DNA of 64,000 bases from JBGSUZ01 sp964404895 (GCA_964404895.1 CAYOLV010000002.1:661616-725615), one strand, 5' to 3'; numbered from the stretch's first letter, positions 35,687-45,123 are shown. Notes: a model not told the origin generated them from the sequence alone. A program made the numbers and translations.

Positions 35687-36715
35687 TTACAAATTTATAC
35701 CTGAAAACATCTCCGATAAGGTTTCTCGGATATAGTCTGTTACCGAAATGACTTTGCCGTAACCCATACGTGTCGGCCCTAAAACCACTACACGTCCTGC
35801 TACTTTTCCATTTACTTTATAACCTGTCGATATAGCACTGCAGTCCATTAAATCGTCAATGCCGATTTCTTTGCCAATCCTTACAGAAATACCTTCGTGA
35901 TCCAAATTCCCCACAATCGCTTTAATAATTTCTTGGTTGGATAATAAAGAAATCATGCGTTTTACTTTGGCTGGATCTGCAAATTCTGGTGTATCCATAA
36001 TATGATTGACACCCTCTACAACGTGTTCAAGAGAATCAAACTCTCTGAAAACATCTTTTATAATTGGCACCAGATACTCCACGACACTTTTAAATTCAGG
36101 ATAGTCGATGGTCAGTCTGCTAACACTTCTCAAGTTGATTTCTTCAATACTTTGATTGAGGAACCGATCTGTGAGAATTAACGAAATATTGTCTAACAAT
36201 GACTGATCTACATCAATAAAGTTAATAGGAACTGCCTTAAAAGCACCAGAGTCGCTTACTAAAATAAGCAATACCTTTGCCCCTGCCAATTTGACCAACT
36301 TAAAGTTGGAAAGTCTGCTTTTCTTAAATTGAGGTAAAGTGATAATGACCGTCATCCCTGTCAACTCTGAAAGCAGTGTAGCGGCTTGGCTTACCACATC
36401 TTCGACTTCAATCAAATTATTCAGCAAAAGTCCTTTTACCAAATCGTATTGATCTTTTTGAAGTTTTTCATTCCCCATTAAGGCATCTACATAAAGTCTA
36501 TAACCTAAGTCAGAAGGAATACGTCCTGCAGAGGTGTGTGGCTGAGTTAAGTAGCCCAACTCTTCTAGATCGGCCATTTCATTTCTGATCGTAGCGGAAC
36601 TAATGCCAACAGGATATTTCTTAGCAATTGTTCTTGAGCCCACAGGTTGAGCTGTATCAATGAAGTCATCGATTATTATTTTAAGGATTGTCAGCTTGCG
36701 ATCATTCATATTCAT
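35687..36715 (-). CDS. hrcA: Heat-inducible transcription repressor HrcA
   Basis: Repressor of 342 residues that binds CIRCE and controls this operon. N-terminal winged helix (TAQPVGSRTIAKKYPVGISSATIRNEMADLEELGYLTQPH, with the family's SAGRIPSDLGYR hinge) is followed by the GAF-like and C-terminal domains (VILGPTRMGYGKVIS-type end, here VVLGPTRMGYGKVISV). ATG at 36715 is placed 8 bases after AGAGG; the frame also has a GTG at 36724. A perfect CIRCE element stands at 36732-36758 before it, so the gene represses itself. Confidence 0.95.
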   Translation of the reverse strand: MNMNDRKLTILKIIIDDFIDTAQPVGSRTIAKKYPVGISSATIRNEMADLEELGYLTQPHTSAGRIPSDLGYRLYVDALMGNEKLQKDQYDLVKGLLLNNLIEVEDVVSQAATLLSELTGMTVIITLPQFKKSRLSNFKLVKLAGAKVLLILVSDSGAFKAVPINFIDVDQSLLDNISLILTDRFLNQSIEEINLRSVSRLTIDYPEFKSVVEYLVPIIKDVFREFDSLEHVVEGVNHIMDTPEFADPAKVKRMISLLSNQEIIKAIVGNLDHEGISVRIGKEIGIDDLMDCSAISTGYKVNGKVAGRVVVLGPTRMGYGKVISVTDYIRETLSEMFSGINL

Positions 36716-36731
36716 AGCTTTCACCTCTTTG

Positions 36732-36758
36732 TTAGCACTCTGTTTTGTTGAGTGCTAA
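36732..36758. promoter_or_regulatory. CIRCE operator (HrcA site)
   Basis: TTAGCACTC (36732-36740), nine-base spacer, GAGTGCTAA (36750-36758): an exact match to the CIRCE consensus. It starts a few bases downstream of the predicted transcription start of the heat-shock operon. Confidence 0.98.
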
Positions 36759-36771
36759 TCTCTACTTTTTT

Positions 36772-36800
36772 AGTATAGACCCTAGCTTTTATCTTGTCAA
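36772..36800 (-). promoter_or_regulatory. Promoter of the hrcA-grpE-dnaK-dnaJ operon
   Basis: Minus strand TTGACA (36795-36800), 17-base spacer, TATACT (36772-36777), directly upstream of CIRCE. Confidence 0.88.
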
Positions 36801-36844
36801 TACATTTAAAAAGCAGAATTCATTAAAAAAAACATTCTAAATTA

Positions 36845-37999
36845 TTAAGAAAGACTTTCGTCTAAAATTTCAAAGCATTCAATAATAATGGTGTTTGATA
36901 TATCCATACCATAAGTTGTGAGCCAAATACGTTCCTCATCGTATGCAAGGTGGCCTGTTGCTTCGTATTTCGAAATAACCCCTTCGAAGACCTTACCAGG
37001 ATCTCTTTCAAATAACCCCTGATAAACCTTTCGATTGATCCCCTCTGCCATGCGAAGGCCCAGCATCATGTATTCTTTTTCCTGATCTGCTAAAGACACC
37101 TTTTCTTCAAATGCAATGGGACGTTTCCCATCGCTCAGATCTGTTTCATATGCCTCAAGCGTCGGTTGATTTTCAAATCGCACACCTTGATAATACCCGT
37201 GAGCGCCTACACCAAGGGCAAGGTATTCTTTACATCTCCAATAATTCAGGTTATGCAGGCAATATTTTTGATCTTTGGCAAAATTAGAAATTTCATAGAG
37301 CTCATAACCTTGTTGAACCAGAATGTCCAAAGCTTCGTGGTAAAGTATGCGCTCTTGTTCTCCGTTCATGACAACTGCTTCCCCTCGCTCAACTTTTCCA
37401 GCCAAAGGGGTTTCTTCCTCTAAAATTAAACCATAATTGGAAATATGTTCAGGGTCAAGAGCCAATACTTTTTCAAGCGATGCCTTATAGCTTTCTCGTG
37501 TCTGCCCCGGAAGCCCAATCATAAGATCCACATTGATGTTGTTAAAACCAACATTTCTCAGCAACCTATAGGCATTCAAGAAAGTTTGCCAATCGTGAAT
37601 TCTGCTGATGGCAAAAAGTTCATCATCGTTAGCGGTCTGAAGACCTATGCTGACACGATTAGCGCCAATCTTTTTAAAAGCCTTTACCTTTTCCACGCTC
37701 ACTGATTCTGGATTGGCTTCAAAACTAAATTCTTTAAGGGATGACGTGTCAAAATAACGTTCCAGTAAATCTCCTATTTCTAAAATGTGCTGAGGCTCCA
37801 GTACTGTTGGCGTGCCACCGCCTATGAAAATAGTTTCTAGCGTGACTCTTCCATAAGCCTGTTCATATAAAGAAGCTTCTTTTTTTAGAGCCGTCATATA
37901 ACGATCCAAGTCTTCAGGTTTGAACGGTCCCGAGTTAAAATCGCAGTAGCTGCATTTTCTTTTACAGAATGGAATATGTATGTACAAGCCAACGCCCAT
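36845..37999 (-). CDS. hemW: Radical SAM heme chaperone HemW (HemN-like)
   Basis: 384-residue radical SAM protein. The 4Fe-4S cluster motif is CKRKCSYCDF (CxxxCxxC) near the N-terminus, followed by IFIGGGTPTVL and the SIGLQTANDDEL stretch. HemW proteins insert heme or relate to it and lack coproporphyrinogen oxidase activity; HemN itself is more distant. In Firmicutes the gene commonly lies between lepA and hrcA, as here. It follows lepA by 73 bp. Confidence 0.93.
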   Translation of the reverse strand: MGVGLYIHIPFCKRKCSYCDFNSGPFKPEDLDRYMTALKKEASLYEQAYGRVTLETIFIGGGTPTVLEPQHILEIGDLLERYFDTSSLKEFSFEANPESVSVEKVKAFKKIGANRVSIGLQTANDDELFAISRIHDWQTFLNAYRLLRNVGFNNINVDLMIGLPGQTRESYKASLEKVLALDPEHISNYGLILEEETPLAGKVERGEAVVMNGEQERILYHEALDILVQQGYELYEISNFAKDQKYCLHNLNYWRCKEYLALGVGAHGYYQGVRFENQPTLEAYETDLSDGKRPIAFEEKVSLADQEKEYMMLGLRMAEGINRKVYQGLFERDPGKVFEGVISKYEATGHLAYDEERIWLTTYGMDISNTIIIECFEILDESLS

Positions 38000-38034
38000 A
38001 AAAAGCCCTCCAAAATGGTCTATATATTAATAAA

Positions 38035-38058
38035 GAAGAGCTGTTAATCCAGCTCTTC
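38035..38058 (-). terminator. Hairpin between lepA and hemW
   Basis: Stem GAAGAGCTG/CAGCTCTTC (38035-38043 with 38050-38058); on the minus strand only a short T-run (TTTATT) follows, so it may be a partial terminator. Confidence 0.55.
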
Positions 38059-38072
38059 CCCTTACAAGTCGT

Positions 38073-39890
38073 TTAATTTTTAGTATCGTCAAACTTAAGG
38101 ACTTCAAGGAATGCTTGTTGTGGTACTTCAACAGAACCCAACTGACGCATTTTCTTTTTACCCTCTTTTTGTTTCTCAAGCAACTTTTTCTTTCTGGAAA
38201 TATCGCCGCCATAACATTTTGCAAGTACGTCTTTACGGAGCGCAGAAATATTTTCTCTAGCGATGATGTTGCTGCCAATAGAAGCTTGAATTGGAATGGC
38301 AAATTGATGCTTTGGAATAACTTCTTTCAGCTTCTCGCAAATGGTACGTCCTCTTGCCACGGCTTTGGTAGCGTGAACAATCATAGAGAAGGCATCAATC
38401 ATGTCCTTATTTAAAAGAATATCCATTTTTACCAAATCAGATTCTCTGTATTCTTTGAACTCATAGTCCAGTGAACCGTATCCACGGGTCTTGGATTTGA
38501 GGGCGTCGAAGAAATCGTAGATTACTTCATTGAGGGGCAACTCATATCTAAGTTTGACACGTCTCTCATCCAAATAATCCATAGAAATCATAGTCCCACG
38601 TCGATTCTGACAAAGTTCCATGATATTGCCCACATACTCATTAGGTGTGAAGATATTGGCGTTGACAATAGGTTCTTCCATCAAAGCGATGCTGGCTTTG
38701 TCAGGCATATTGGTTGGGTTTTGAACTAAAAGAACTTCTCCATCTGTTTTAGTGATTCTATAGATAACACTAGGTGATGTGGAAATGATGTCTAAGTCAA
38801 ATTCTCTTTCCATTCTTTGCTGAATGATTTCCAAATGGAGAAGGCCTAAGAACCCACATCTGAAACCAAAACCTAAGGCAACGGATGTTTCTGGTTCATA
38901 AGTTAGGGCTGCATCGTTTAATTGAAGCTTTTCTAAAGCATCTCGAATAATTTCGTAGCTTTCTCCCTCTGCAGGGTAAATGCCACAGTAAACCATCGGT
39001 TGCGCCTTTTTATAACCTGGCATTGGCACCGCAGTCGGATTAGCTGCAAAAGTCATGGTGTCCCCTACATGACAGTCTTTAACATTCTTAATACTGGCTG
39101 TGATATAGCCTACATCGCCGCATTTAAGCTCTGGTACTGGCGTTGGCCCTGGGGCAAAAATACCGACTTCAGCCACTTCGAAGACTTTATTGGTCATCAT
39201 CATGAGGACTTTGTCGCCTTTTTTCACTTTGCCGTCTTTAACCCGCACATAGGCCACTGCACCTTTGTAGGAGTCGTAGTAGGAGTCAAAAATCAAAGCT
39301 TTCAAAGAGGCTTCTTCATCCCCTTCTGGAGGCGGAATACGATTGACTACTGCTTCAAGAACATCTTCAATATTTAAGCCTTCTTTTGCAGAAACCATTG
39401 GGGCGTCATCTGCTAAAATCCCAATAACTTCTTCAATTTCATGTTTGATTTCTTCTGGTCTGGCTGATGGTAAGTCAATTTTGTTGAGCACAGGTACAAT
39501 CTCGAGTCCTTGTTCATCTGCCAAATGGACATTGGCAAGGGTTTGAGCTTCCACGCCTTGAGTGGCATCTACAACCAATACTGCCCCTTCACAAGCGGCT
39601 AAGGAACGAGAAACTTCATAAGTGAAATCCACATGTCCAGGCGTGTCAATCAAGTTAAGATGGTAAATTTCACCGTCTTTTGCTTGGTAGACCAATCTAG
39701 TGGTCTGAAGCTTGATGGTGATGCCTCTTTCTCTTTCCAGTTCCATGGTATCTAAGATTTGATCTTTCATTTCTCTTTGAGTTAAAAGACCTGTTTTTTC
39801 GATCAGACGATCCGCTAACGTAGATTTACCATGATCTATATGAGCAATGATGCTGAAGTTTCTAATTTTTTCTTGACGGGTTTTCGACAT
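38073..39890 (-). CDS. lepA: Elongation factor 4 (LepA)
   Basis: Translational GTPase of 605 residues. G1 is IAHIDHGKSTLADRL, G3 DTPGHVDF, G4 VLNKIDLP. The C-terminal domain unique to LepA ends with ARENISALRKDVLAKCYGGDISRKKKLLEKQKEGKKKMR, which is conserved. It has its own promoter upstream and a cluster with hemW and the heat-shock genes. Confidence 0.98.
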   Translation of the reverse strand: MSKTRQEKIRNFSIIAHIDHGKSTLADRLIEKTGLLTQREMKDQILDTMELERERGITIKLQTTRLVYQAKDGEIYHLNLIDTPGHVDFTYEVSRSLAACEGAVLVVDATQGVEAQTLANVHLADEQGLEIVPVLNKIDLPSARPEEIKHEIEEVIGILADDAPMVSAKEGLNIEDVLEAVVNRIPPPEGDEEASLKALIFDSYYDSYKGAVAYVRVKDGKVKKGDKVLMMMTNKVFEVAEVGIFAPGPTPVPELKCGDVGYITASIKNVKDCHVGDTMTFAANPTAVPMPGYKKAQPMVYCGIYPAEGESYEIIRDALEKLQLNDAALTYEPETSVALGFGFRCGFLGLLHLEIIQQRMEREFDLDIISTSPSVIYRITKTDGEVLLVQNPTNMPDKASIALMEEPIVNANIFTPNEYVGNIMELCQNRRGTMISMDYLDERRVKLRYELPLNEVIYDFFDALKSKTRGYGSLDYEFKEYRESDLVKMDILLNKDMIDAFSMIVHATKAVARGRTICEKLKEVIPKHQFAIPIQASIGSNIIARENISALRKDVLAKCYGGDISRKKKLLEKQKEGKKKMRQLGSVEVPQQAFLEVLKFDDTKN

Positions 39891-39924
39891 CAGTAATACC
39901 TCCTAAACTGAGTTAGTCCGCTAA

Positions 39925-39954
39925 ATTATATCATATTCAGCCCCTTTCTCACAA
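39925..39954 (-). promoter_or_regulatory. Promoter of lepA
   Basis: Minus strand TTGTGA (39949-39954), 18-base spacer, TATAAT (39925-39930), about 35 bases before the start codon. Confidence 0.6.
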
Positions 39955-39981
39955 CAAATTGTTATTCACAGTATCTTTTTA

Positions 39982-40010
39982 TTGATTTTGTCCCTAATGC
40001 GTGTTAAAAT
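39982..40010 (+). promoter_or_regulatory. Promoter of rpsT
   Basis: TTGATT (39982-39987), 17-base spacer, TAAAAT (40005-40010), followed by a short leader and a GGGAGGTG ribosome binding site. Confidence 0.72.
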
Positions 40011-40045
40011 ATCTCTGTTGATCAATTGTATGGGAGGTGAAATGA

Positions 40046-40315
40046 ATGGCAAATATCAAATCTGCAAAGAAAAGAATCAGTGTTATCAAAAAGAAAACTG
40101 CAATCAACAAATCTAGAAAATCAGCTCTTAAAACTGCTGAAAAAAGATTTAACGAAGCTTTAGAAGCTAATGATATCGAAGCTGCTAAAGTAAAGCTTTC
40201 TTACACTGAGAAGAAACTCATGCAAGCAGGCGCAAAAGGTACTATTCACAAAAAAGCCGCTTCTAGAAAAGTTTCTAGACTCGCAAAAAAATTGAACGCA
40301 AGCACGGCTGAGTAA
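40046..40315 (+). CDS. rpsT: Ribosomal protein S20
   Basis: Primary 16S rRNA-binding protein of the 30S body, 89 residues, highly basic. The N-terminus MANIKSAKKRISVIKKK and the helices with NKSRKSALKTAEKRF and GTIHKKAASRKVSRLAKKL match S20. Monocistronic: promoter at 39982-40010 and terminator at 40418-40445. It is divergent from lepA, as usual. Confidence 0.97.
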   Translation: MANIKSAKKRISVIKKKTAINKSRKSALKTAEKRFNEALEANDIEAAKVKLSYTEKKLMQAGAKGTIHKKAASRKVSRLAKKLNASTAE

Positions 40316-40417
40316 TTTTCTTAAAAACCGTCACAGTTCCCCGGAAAATTGTTCACCGTTCATATAGAATATATGAACACTGCTAATTTTTATATTTGAG
40401 CTCGAGTATAAAAATAG

Positions 40418-40445
40418 AGCCCATCTTCACAGATGGGCTTTTTTG
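40418..40445 (+). terminator. Terminator of rpsT
   Basis: Stem AGCCCATC/GATGGGCT (40418-40425 with 40432-40439) and loop TTCACA, then six T. The U-tract is the first unit of a 14-base tandem repeat. Confidence 0.9.
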
Positions 40446-40494
40446 TTGTTCATTTTTTGTTGTTCATTTTTTGTTGTTCATTTTTTGTTGTTCG
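40439..40494. repeat. Tandem repeat of 14 bases, four copies
   Basis: Four head-to-tail copies of TTTTTTGTTGTTCA (40439-40452, 40453-40466, 40467-40480, 40481-40494, the last with G in place of the final A). It lies between the rpsT terminator and the MFS gene; each copy brings a new T6 run. Confidence 0.95.
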
Positions 40495-40511
40495 CTTTTC
40501 TTTTTCACTTT

Positions 40512-41960
40512 TTATCTTTCCACATTCGTCCGTCCTCGTCTAGCACTTAAGCCAACACCTACAAAAGATAATCCCGCCGAAGCCAGCATAACGGTTCTAA
40601 AACCCTTTAAAAACACCTCTGGTTCTAAATTCTGAAGAGAGACCACCCCGACCCCTTGTCGAGTGGCAAACCCAAATAAGAGAACAGCCAGTGTGGTTCC
40701 CGTCACCATTCCAAAATTTCTAAAAAAGGCGTTAATGCTCCCTGCAATTCCGACGAAAGTCCTGGGAACAGCCCCCATAATACTGTTTGTATTAGGAGAC
40801 TGAAACATGGCGCTTCCCGTTCCCAGTAACAAAATCATCAGACCAAGAGTCCAAATAGACTGTCCTTCTTTTGAAAAAGCCAACCAGGTTAAAGCGAAAC
40901 CATTGAGTGTAAGTCCCCCTACTGTAAGTGGTTTATAAGAAATCCGATCTGAAAGTCTTCCGAATATAGGCGCAAATAACGCCAAAGCCATAGGGTACAA
41001 TGACATCAGCAAACCTGCCTTTAAAATATCGTAACCTTGCACACTTTGAAGGTAAAAAGGCATAAGGAGCATATAAGCAAATAGGGCTAAAAAAGAAATA
41101 TAGGCCGCCATTACTCCTGAGGAAAATTCTCCGATGTTAAATATTTCTAAATTTAACATTGGGTTTTTGCAATTTTTTTCACGTTTAATAAAGCCGATAA
41201 ATAAAGCACTGGCAAACGCTAGCATGATCCACATAGGCATCGCAGAAACCACGCCATCTTGATAGCCTAAGAGTGCCATAAAAAGAAGTAAGATCATTCC
41301 AATAAAAATGCTGCTGCCTAGATAGTCAAATGATGTTCTTTGAATAGAAGTTTCCACCGCTCTGGTTACGCCTTGTGACGCCCCCAATAATTGATTTTCA
41401 AAAGTCTCAGGCAAAAACTTGAATGCCATGACAATGCCTAAAATCCCAATGGGCAAATTGATGCTGAAAATCGATTGCCATCCCCATAAATGAACTAACA
41501 CGCCCCCTACGCTAGGGCCCGTTAAACTCCCCATTGCAACGGCAGTCGAAATCACCCCAAGGGCCTTTCCGCGCTCATTTCCCGGAAATACAAGGGTTAC
41601 AATTCCCTGAACCAACGCCATGGTAATAGAAGCACCTAAGGCTTGAACAACTCGTCCCATCACTAACATTTCTAAATTCCTAGACAAGGCGCAAAGCAAA
41701 GAACCTACAGTAAATACCATGAATCCGCCGATAAATAGTTTTTTGCGACTGTAGACATCAGATAGCTTTCCCCAAATCAATAAAAAGGCAGTGATGGTCA
41801 TTAAATAACTTGAAACGACCCATTGAATTGAGCTGATGTCTACCTTAAGCTCTTTCGCCATAACAGGCAAGGAAATATTGACAATGCTACTGTCTATCGT
41901 TGACATAAAAGTGGAAAGGCATACGGTAAAAAGAATAATATACTTTCTATCAAGTTTCAT
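40512..41960 (-). CDS. MFS drug exporter, DHA2 family (14 helices)
   Basis: 482-residue major facilitator of the EmrB/QacA type with about 14 hydrophobic segments. Motif A-like loops are visible (WGKLSDVYSRKKLFIGG and GRLSDRISYKPL), the motif C equivalent is MGSLTGPSVGGVL, and the first helix has the family start STFMSTIDSSIVNISLPVMAK. Substrates (drugs or other hydrophobic compounds) are not predictable. The ATG at 41960 has a GGGAGGGG site; it is 10 bp after the sirtuin stop, so part of an operon with the sirtuin and GHL10 genes. Confidence 0.92.
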   Translation of the reverse strand: MKLDRKYIILFTVCLSTFMSTIDSSIVNISLPVMAKELKVDISSIQWVVSSYLMTITAFLLIWGKLSDVYSRKKLFIGGFMVFTVGSLLCALSRNLEMLVMGRVVQALGASITMALVQGIVTLVFPGNERGKALGVISTAVAMGSLTGPSVGGVLVHLWGWQSIFSINLPIGILGIVMAFKFLPETFENQLLGASQGVTRAVETSIQRTSFDYLGSSIFIGMILLLFMALLGYQDGVVSAMPMWIMLAFASALFIGFIKREKNCKNPMLNLEIFNIGEFSSGVMAAYISFLALFAYMLLMPFYLQSVQGYDILKAGLLMSLYPMALALFAPIFGRLSDRISYKPLTVGGLTLNGFALTWLAFSKEGQSIWTLGLMILLLGTGSAMFQSPNTNSIMGAVPRTFVGIAGSINAFFRNFGMVTGTTLAVLLFGFATRQGVGVVSLQNLEPEVFLKGFRTVMLASAGLSFVGVGLSARRGRTNVER

Positions 41961-41970
41961 AGCCCCTCCC

Positions 41971-42702
41971 TTAATCAATTAGCGCTAACAGTCGCGTCAT
42001 GACTTGATCAATAGGTTCTCTAAAACAGAAGGTAGCTGACACGTCAGCCTGAGTTGGGGTTTGATTTATGATTGCCAAAGTATGCCCCCTGAAATATCTG
42101 ATAAAACCTGCCGCAGGGTAGACACTGAGAGAAGTGCCTCCAATAATCAAAACTTCTGCAGTGGAAATAGCTTCAATTGCCCCTTCTACTACAGACTCGT
42201 CCAGCATTTCTTCATAAAGAGTGACTTCTGGCTTTAGTACGCCGCTACAGTAGCATTTTGGCACACCTTCTTGTCCGAGTACCTCTGCACCGTAACCTCT
42301 GCCACATTTGAGACAAGTGTAGTAATTCATGTTGCCATGAAGTTCCATGACCTTCCGACTCCCCGCCAGTTGATGGAGTCCGTCAATATTTTGGGTAATG
42401 ACACTGTGTAATTTTCCCATGGCTTCAAGAGCTGCTAGAGCCTCATGACACCCATTCGGTTTTGCATCTGGGTAGAACATATGATTTTTCAAAAATCTAT
42501 AGAAACGCTCTGTTTCTTCATAGAAAAAGGTTTTACTGAGAATGACCTCTGGACTGATCCCTTCAAACTCCGTATGATACAAACCCATGCTGGACCTAAA
42601 ATCAGGAATACCGCTAGCAGTGGATATCCCCGCCCCTCCAAAGAAGACGGTCTTGCGACTGTTTTTTATGATCTCAGCTAATTTTTCCAACGCTTCATCC
42701 AT
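41971..42702 (-). CDS. cobB: NAD-dependent protein deacylase (sirtuin)
   Basis: Sir2-family enzyme of 243 residues that removes acyl groups from lysines using NAD+. The NAD-binding motif is FFGGAGISTASGIPDFRS, then TQNIDGLHQLAGS and the catalytic His in ELHGN; the zinc module has Cys at CLKCG and CYCSG. The start codon ATG directly follows the stop of the GHL10 gene (TAA ATG), with the GGGGGA site inside the end of that gene, implying translational coupling. Confidence 0.95.
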   Translation of the reverse strand: MDEALEKLAEIIKNSRKTVFFGGAGISTASGIPDFRSSMGLYHTEFEGISPEVILSKTFFYEETERFYRFLKNHMFYPDAKPNGCHEALAALEAMGKLHSVITQNIDGLHQLAGSRKVMELHGNMNYYTCLKCGRGYGAEVLGQEGVPKCYCSGVLKPEVTLYEEMLDESVVEGAIEAISTAEVLIIGGTSLSVYPAAGFIRYFRGHTLAIINQTPTQADVSATFCFREPIDQVMTRLLALID

Positions 42703-43977
42703 TTACAGTCCCCCTTGGGTTTTGTTCATGAAAAATTGAATCAGCGCAGTCTTCTCTGCTTCAGCATTTAATTTGAGACTGGCAGACGGGTTCCATAAGT
42801 TGTCATATCGGAATAAAACAACGCCTTTGTATTTTCCAACAGTTCTCGATTTTTTAACCATACCCGTTAAAATTTGCGCATCTGTTAGCCATTCTTCTTT
42901 TCCAGTGCCAGCGTATTTATCTGTAACGCCTATTTTATAGGGAGCCAGTCCAATGTACACATCGACTTTGCTGTTTTTTGTCAATGAGTCCCACTCTTTG
43001 AGAATTTCTTCAAAAGGTGCTTTGCTGTTCTTAAATCCAAAATAAATTTGAGGACAAATATAATCTACGTAGCCCTTATTTTTTACCCATTTTTCAACAT
43101 CTGCATATTGGCTGTCATAGTTATTCTGAATTAAGCCTTGAGGACTGATTCCGAATCTGACAGGTTTCTTAACAGCTTTGCAAGCTGCATAAACTTCTTT
43201 TACCATTTGATTAATCTGATAGCGTCTAAAATCCCCCAGACTCATGGTTCCGCCTGACTTTAAATAGGCGTCATACTCTGGTTTATCAAAAGACGCTGCT
43301 GTGGTTGGGTAAAAATAATCATCAAAATGAATGCCATCTAGAGCATAATTTTTGACTAACTCTTTCACACCCCTCACCACAAGTTTTCTCACATCGGCAT
43401 CACTTGGGTTGTAGAAAATACCTCCAGACGTTTGTACCACTCTATTACTGCCATCTATCAGCCAAGTATTCACAATGTTTTTCTCAGAAATTGGCGCTTT
43501 AATACTGTTGATTCTCACCCGATAAGGATTTACCCACGCTTCAATTTTCAGTTTATTCTTTTTCGCTTCTTCAATCATAACTGTCAACGGGTCAAAAGAT
43601 AAAACATCACCCTCTGTCCCCGTGACTAAATATGAACTAGGGTAGACCGAAGATTTGTAAAGGGCATCTCCAAAAGGTCTAACTTGTACCATAAGGGTAT
43701 TCATCTGATCTTTGGATAAATTTTTACATACTTTAGAAAAGGCCTCTCTGAACTCTTCTTTAGACTTTCCCTTAAGTAAAGCGTCCATTTCATAATAAGA
43801 AAGCCAAACCCCTCGAACTTCATTTTGTACTGTATATAATTTTGTATTGGCCGCTGTTTTTGATGTTGCGCCAAAACCCTGAGTTATAGGAGATAAACTG
43901 GTCACCATCAGGATCACGGCTAAGGTGATACCCACTATTCTTTTAGATTTCAGGTGAAACTGTAATTTTTTCTTCAT
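42703..43977 (-). CDS. Secreted glycosyl hydrolase-like protein (GHL10, YngK type)
   Basis: 424 residues with an N-terminal signal peptide (basic start, then a hydrophobic core GITLAVILMVTSLSPI). The GHL10 signatures are EVRGVWLSYYEMDALL at the start of the domain, VRPFGDALYKSSVYP and GIHFDDYFYPTTA. The catalytic role is not proven for the family; it may act on cell-wall or other glycans outside the cell. ATG at 43977 with AGGAGG is chosen over the further start at 44007. First gene of an apparent operon with the sirtuin and MFS exporter. Confidence 0.88.
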   Translation of the reverse strand: MKKKLQFHLKSKRIVGITLAVILMVTSLSPITQGFGATSKTAANTKLYTVQNEVRGVWLSYYEMDALLKGKSKEEFREAFSKVCKNLSKDQMNTLMVQVRPFGDALYKSSVYPSSYLVTGTEGDVLSFDPLTVMIEEAKKNKLKIEAWVNPYRVRINSIKAPISEKNIVNTWLIDGSNRVVQTSGGIFYNPSDADVRKLVVRGVKELVKNYALDGIHFDDYFYPTTAASFDKPEYDAYLKSGGTMSLGDFRRYQINQMVKEVYAACKAVKKPVRFGISPQGLIQNNYDSQYADVEKWVKNKGYVDYICPQIYFGFKNSKAPFEEILKEWDSLTKNSKVDVYIGLAPYKIGVTDKYAGTGKEEWLTDAQILTGMVKKSRTVGKYKGVVLFRYDNLWNPSASLKLNAEAEKTALIQFFMNKTQGGL

Positions 43978-44064
43978 TTCATTTACCCTCCTATTGGTTG
44001 ATTTCATTCTTATAACCCCTTATGATGTAACTAACAGTAAATTAGTGAACAAGAGGAGGTTCTT

Positions 44065-45096
44065 ATGTCCCTTTACCAAGCTCCTGATATGGCCTTTTGG
44101 CAAGGCCGAATCGACAGCGCCACTTTATTTGATGCATTTCGGTGGCATCAATGGATCAAACCCCTCAATTTAGAGGAATCTGATCCCTTGCCGCCAGCGA
44201 CTGTAAATATTGCGTTTTTGGGTTTTTGTTGCGATGAGGGTATTCGCCTCAACCGTGGTAGAAGCGGTGCGTCAGATGGACCCGACAGCATTAGAAAAGC
44301 CCTTTCAAGCTTGCCCTGTGACTTTACAAAAGACTTAGCGCTTTACGATGCAGGAAATATCCTTTGCGACGAAGTCCCTCTACAAGAAAGCCAAGAAGCC
44401 CTTGCAGCTGCTGTGACAAAATTAAAAGCATTAGGCTGTTTTCCGATTGTTCTCGGTGGCGGTCATGAACTTGCCTATGGTACATGGGGTGGTCTCAATC
44501 GACATTTATTAAAAACTGAAACTAACCCCGTCATGAAGATTGTCAATTTTGACGCTCATTTCGATCTTCGCCCTTATATTGCCGATGCGGATCATATTGC
44601 TTCTGGTCCTAGTTCTGGAACGATGTTCCGACAGATCGCCGATGATTGCAATGCATCGAATCAGGTTTTTGACTATCTCTGCTTAGGCATTCAAAAGAGA
44701 GGCAATACCATTGATCTGTTTAAAACCGCTACTGCTCTTGGAACTGATTACTGGCTGGCCGTAGATATGGTCAACGAACCTTTAAGTTTATTGGCAGAAC
44801 GTCTAGACGAAAAAATGGACGAGGCAGAGCATCTTTATGTTACCCTTTGTATCGATGTGATTGCATCTTCTTTTGCACCTGGGGTCAGTGCGCCACAGCC
44901 TCTTGGACTTCACCCTGAAATGGTCACGCAACTGATTAAACAGTTGATTAGAAGCGGCAAAGCTGAAGGTTTTGATATTGCCGAGGTTTCTCCCCGTTTT
45001 GATCACGATAACGTAACAGCAAGCCTTGCCTCTACTGTTATCTTTGCAGTAGTCAATGAATTAGCAGAGGTCAAAGGCGTTGCCGTCAATTTTTAA
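44065..45096 (+). CDS. hutG: Formimidoylglutamase (arginase/agmatinase superfamily)
   Basis: Hydrolyses N-formimidoyl-L-glutamate to glutamate and formamide, the last step of histidine degradation. Mn-binding motifs are LGGGHELAYGTW and IVNFDAHFDLRP; the third motif reads CIDVIASSFAPGVSAP, with Cys in the place of the first Asp of the usual DxD, a variant I recall in other formimidoylglutamases but could not check. 343 residues. Divergent from the GHL10 gene. The hutD-like gene lies 700 bp downstream on the other strand, supporting the assignment; hutH, hutU and hutI are not in the window. Confidence 0.85.
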   Translation: MSLYQAPDMAFWQGRIDSATLFDAFRWHQWIKPLNLEESDPLPPATVNIAFLGFCCDEGIRLNRGRSGASDGPDSIRKALSSLPCDFTKDLALYDAGNILCDEVPLQESQEALAAAVTKLKALGCFPIVLGGGHELAYGTWGGLNRHLLKTETNPVMKIVNFDAHFDLRPYIADADHIASGPSSGTMFRQIADDCNASNQVFDYLCLGIQKRGNTIDLFKTATALGTDYWLAVDMVNEPLSLLAERLDEKMDEAEHLYVTLCIDVIASSFAPGVSAPQPLGLHPEMVTQLIKQLIRSGKAEGFDIAEVSPRFDHDNVTASLASTVIFAVVNELAEVKGVAVNF

Positions 45097-45118
45097 AGTG
45101 GTCGAAAGACCACTTTTT
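45095..45118. terminator. Bidirectional terminator between hutG and the cyclophilin gene
   Basis: Stem AAAGTGGTC/GACCACTTT with a GAAA tetraloop, flanked by T-runs on both strands. Confidence 0.88.
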
Positions 45119-45123
45119 AATTC

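Noticed and set aside
38027..38302. 91-residue ORF on the minus strand within lepA
   Set aside because: Alternative frame of lepA, which is certain from its conserved C-terminus.
40439..40494. CRISPR-like array
   Set aside because: Only four copies of a 14-base unit without spacers; it is a simple tandem repeat.
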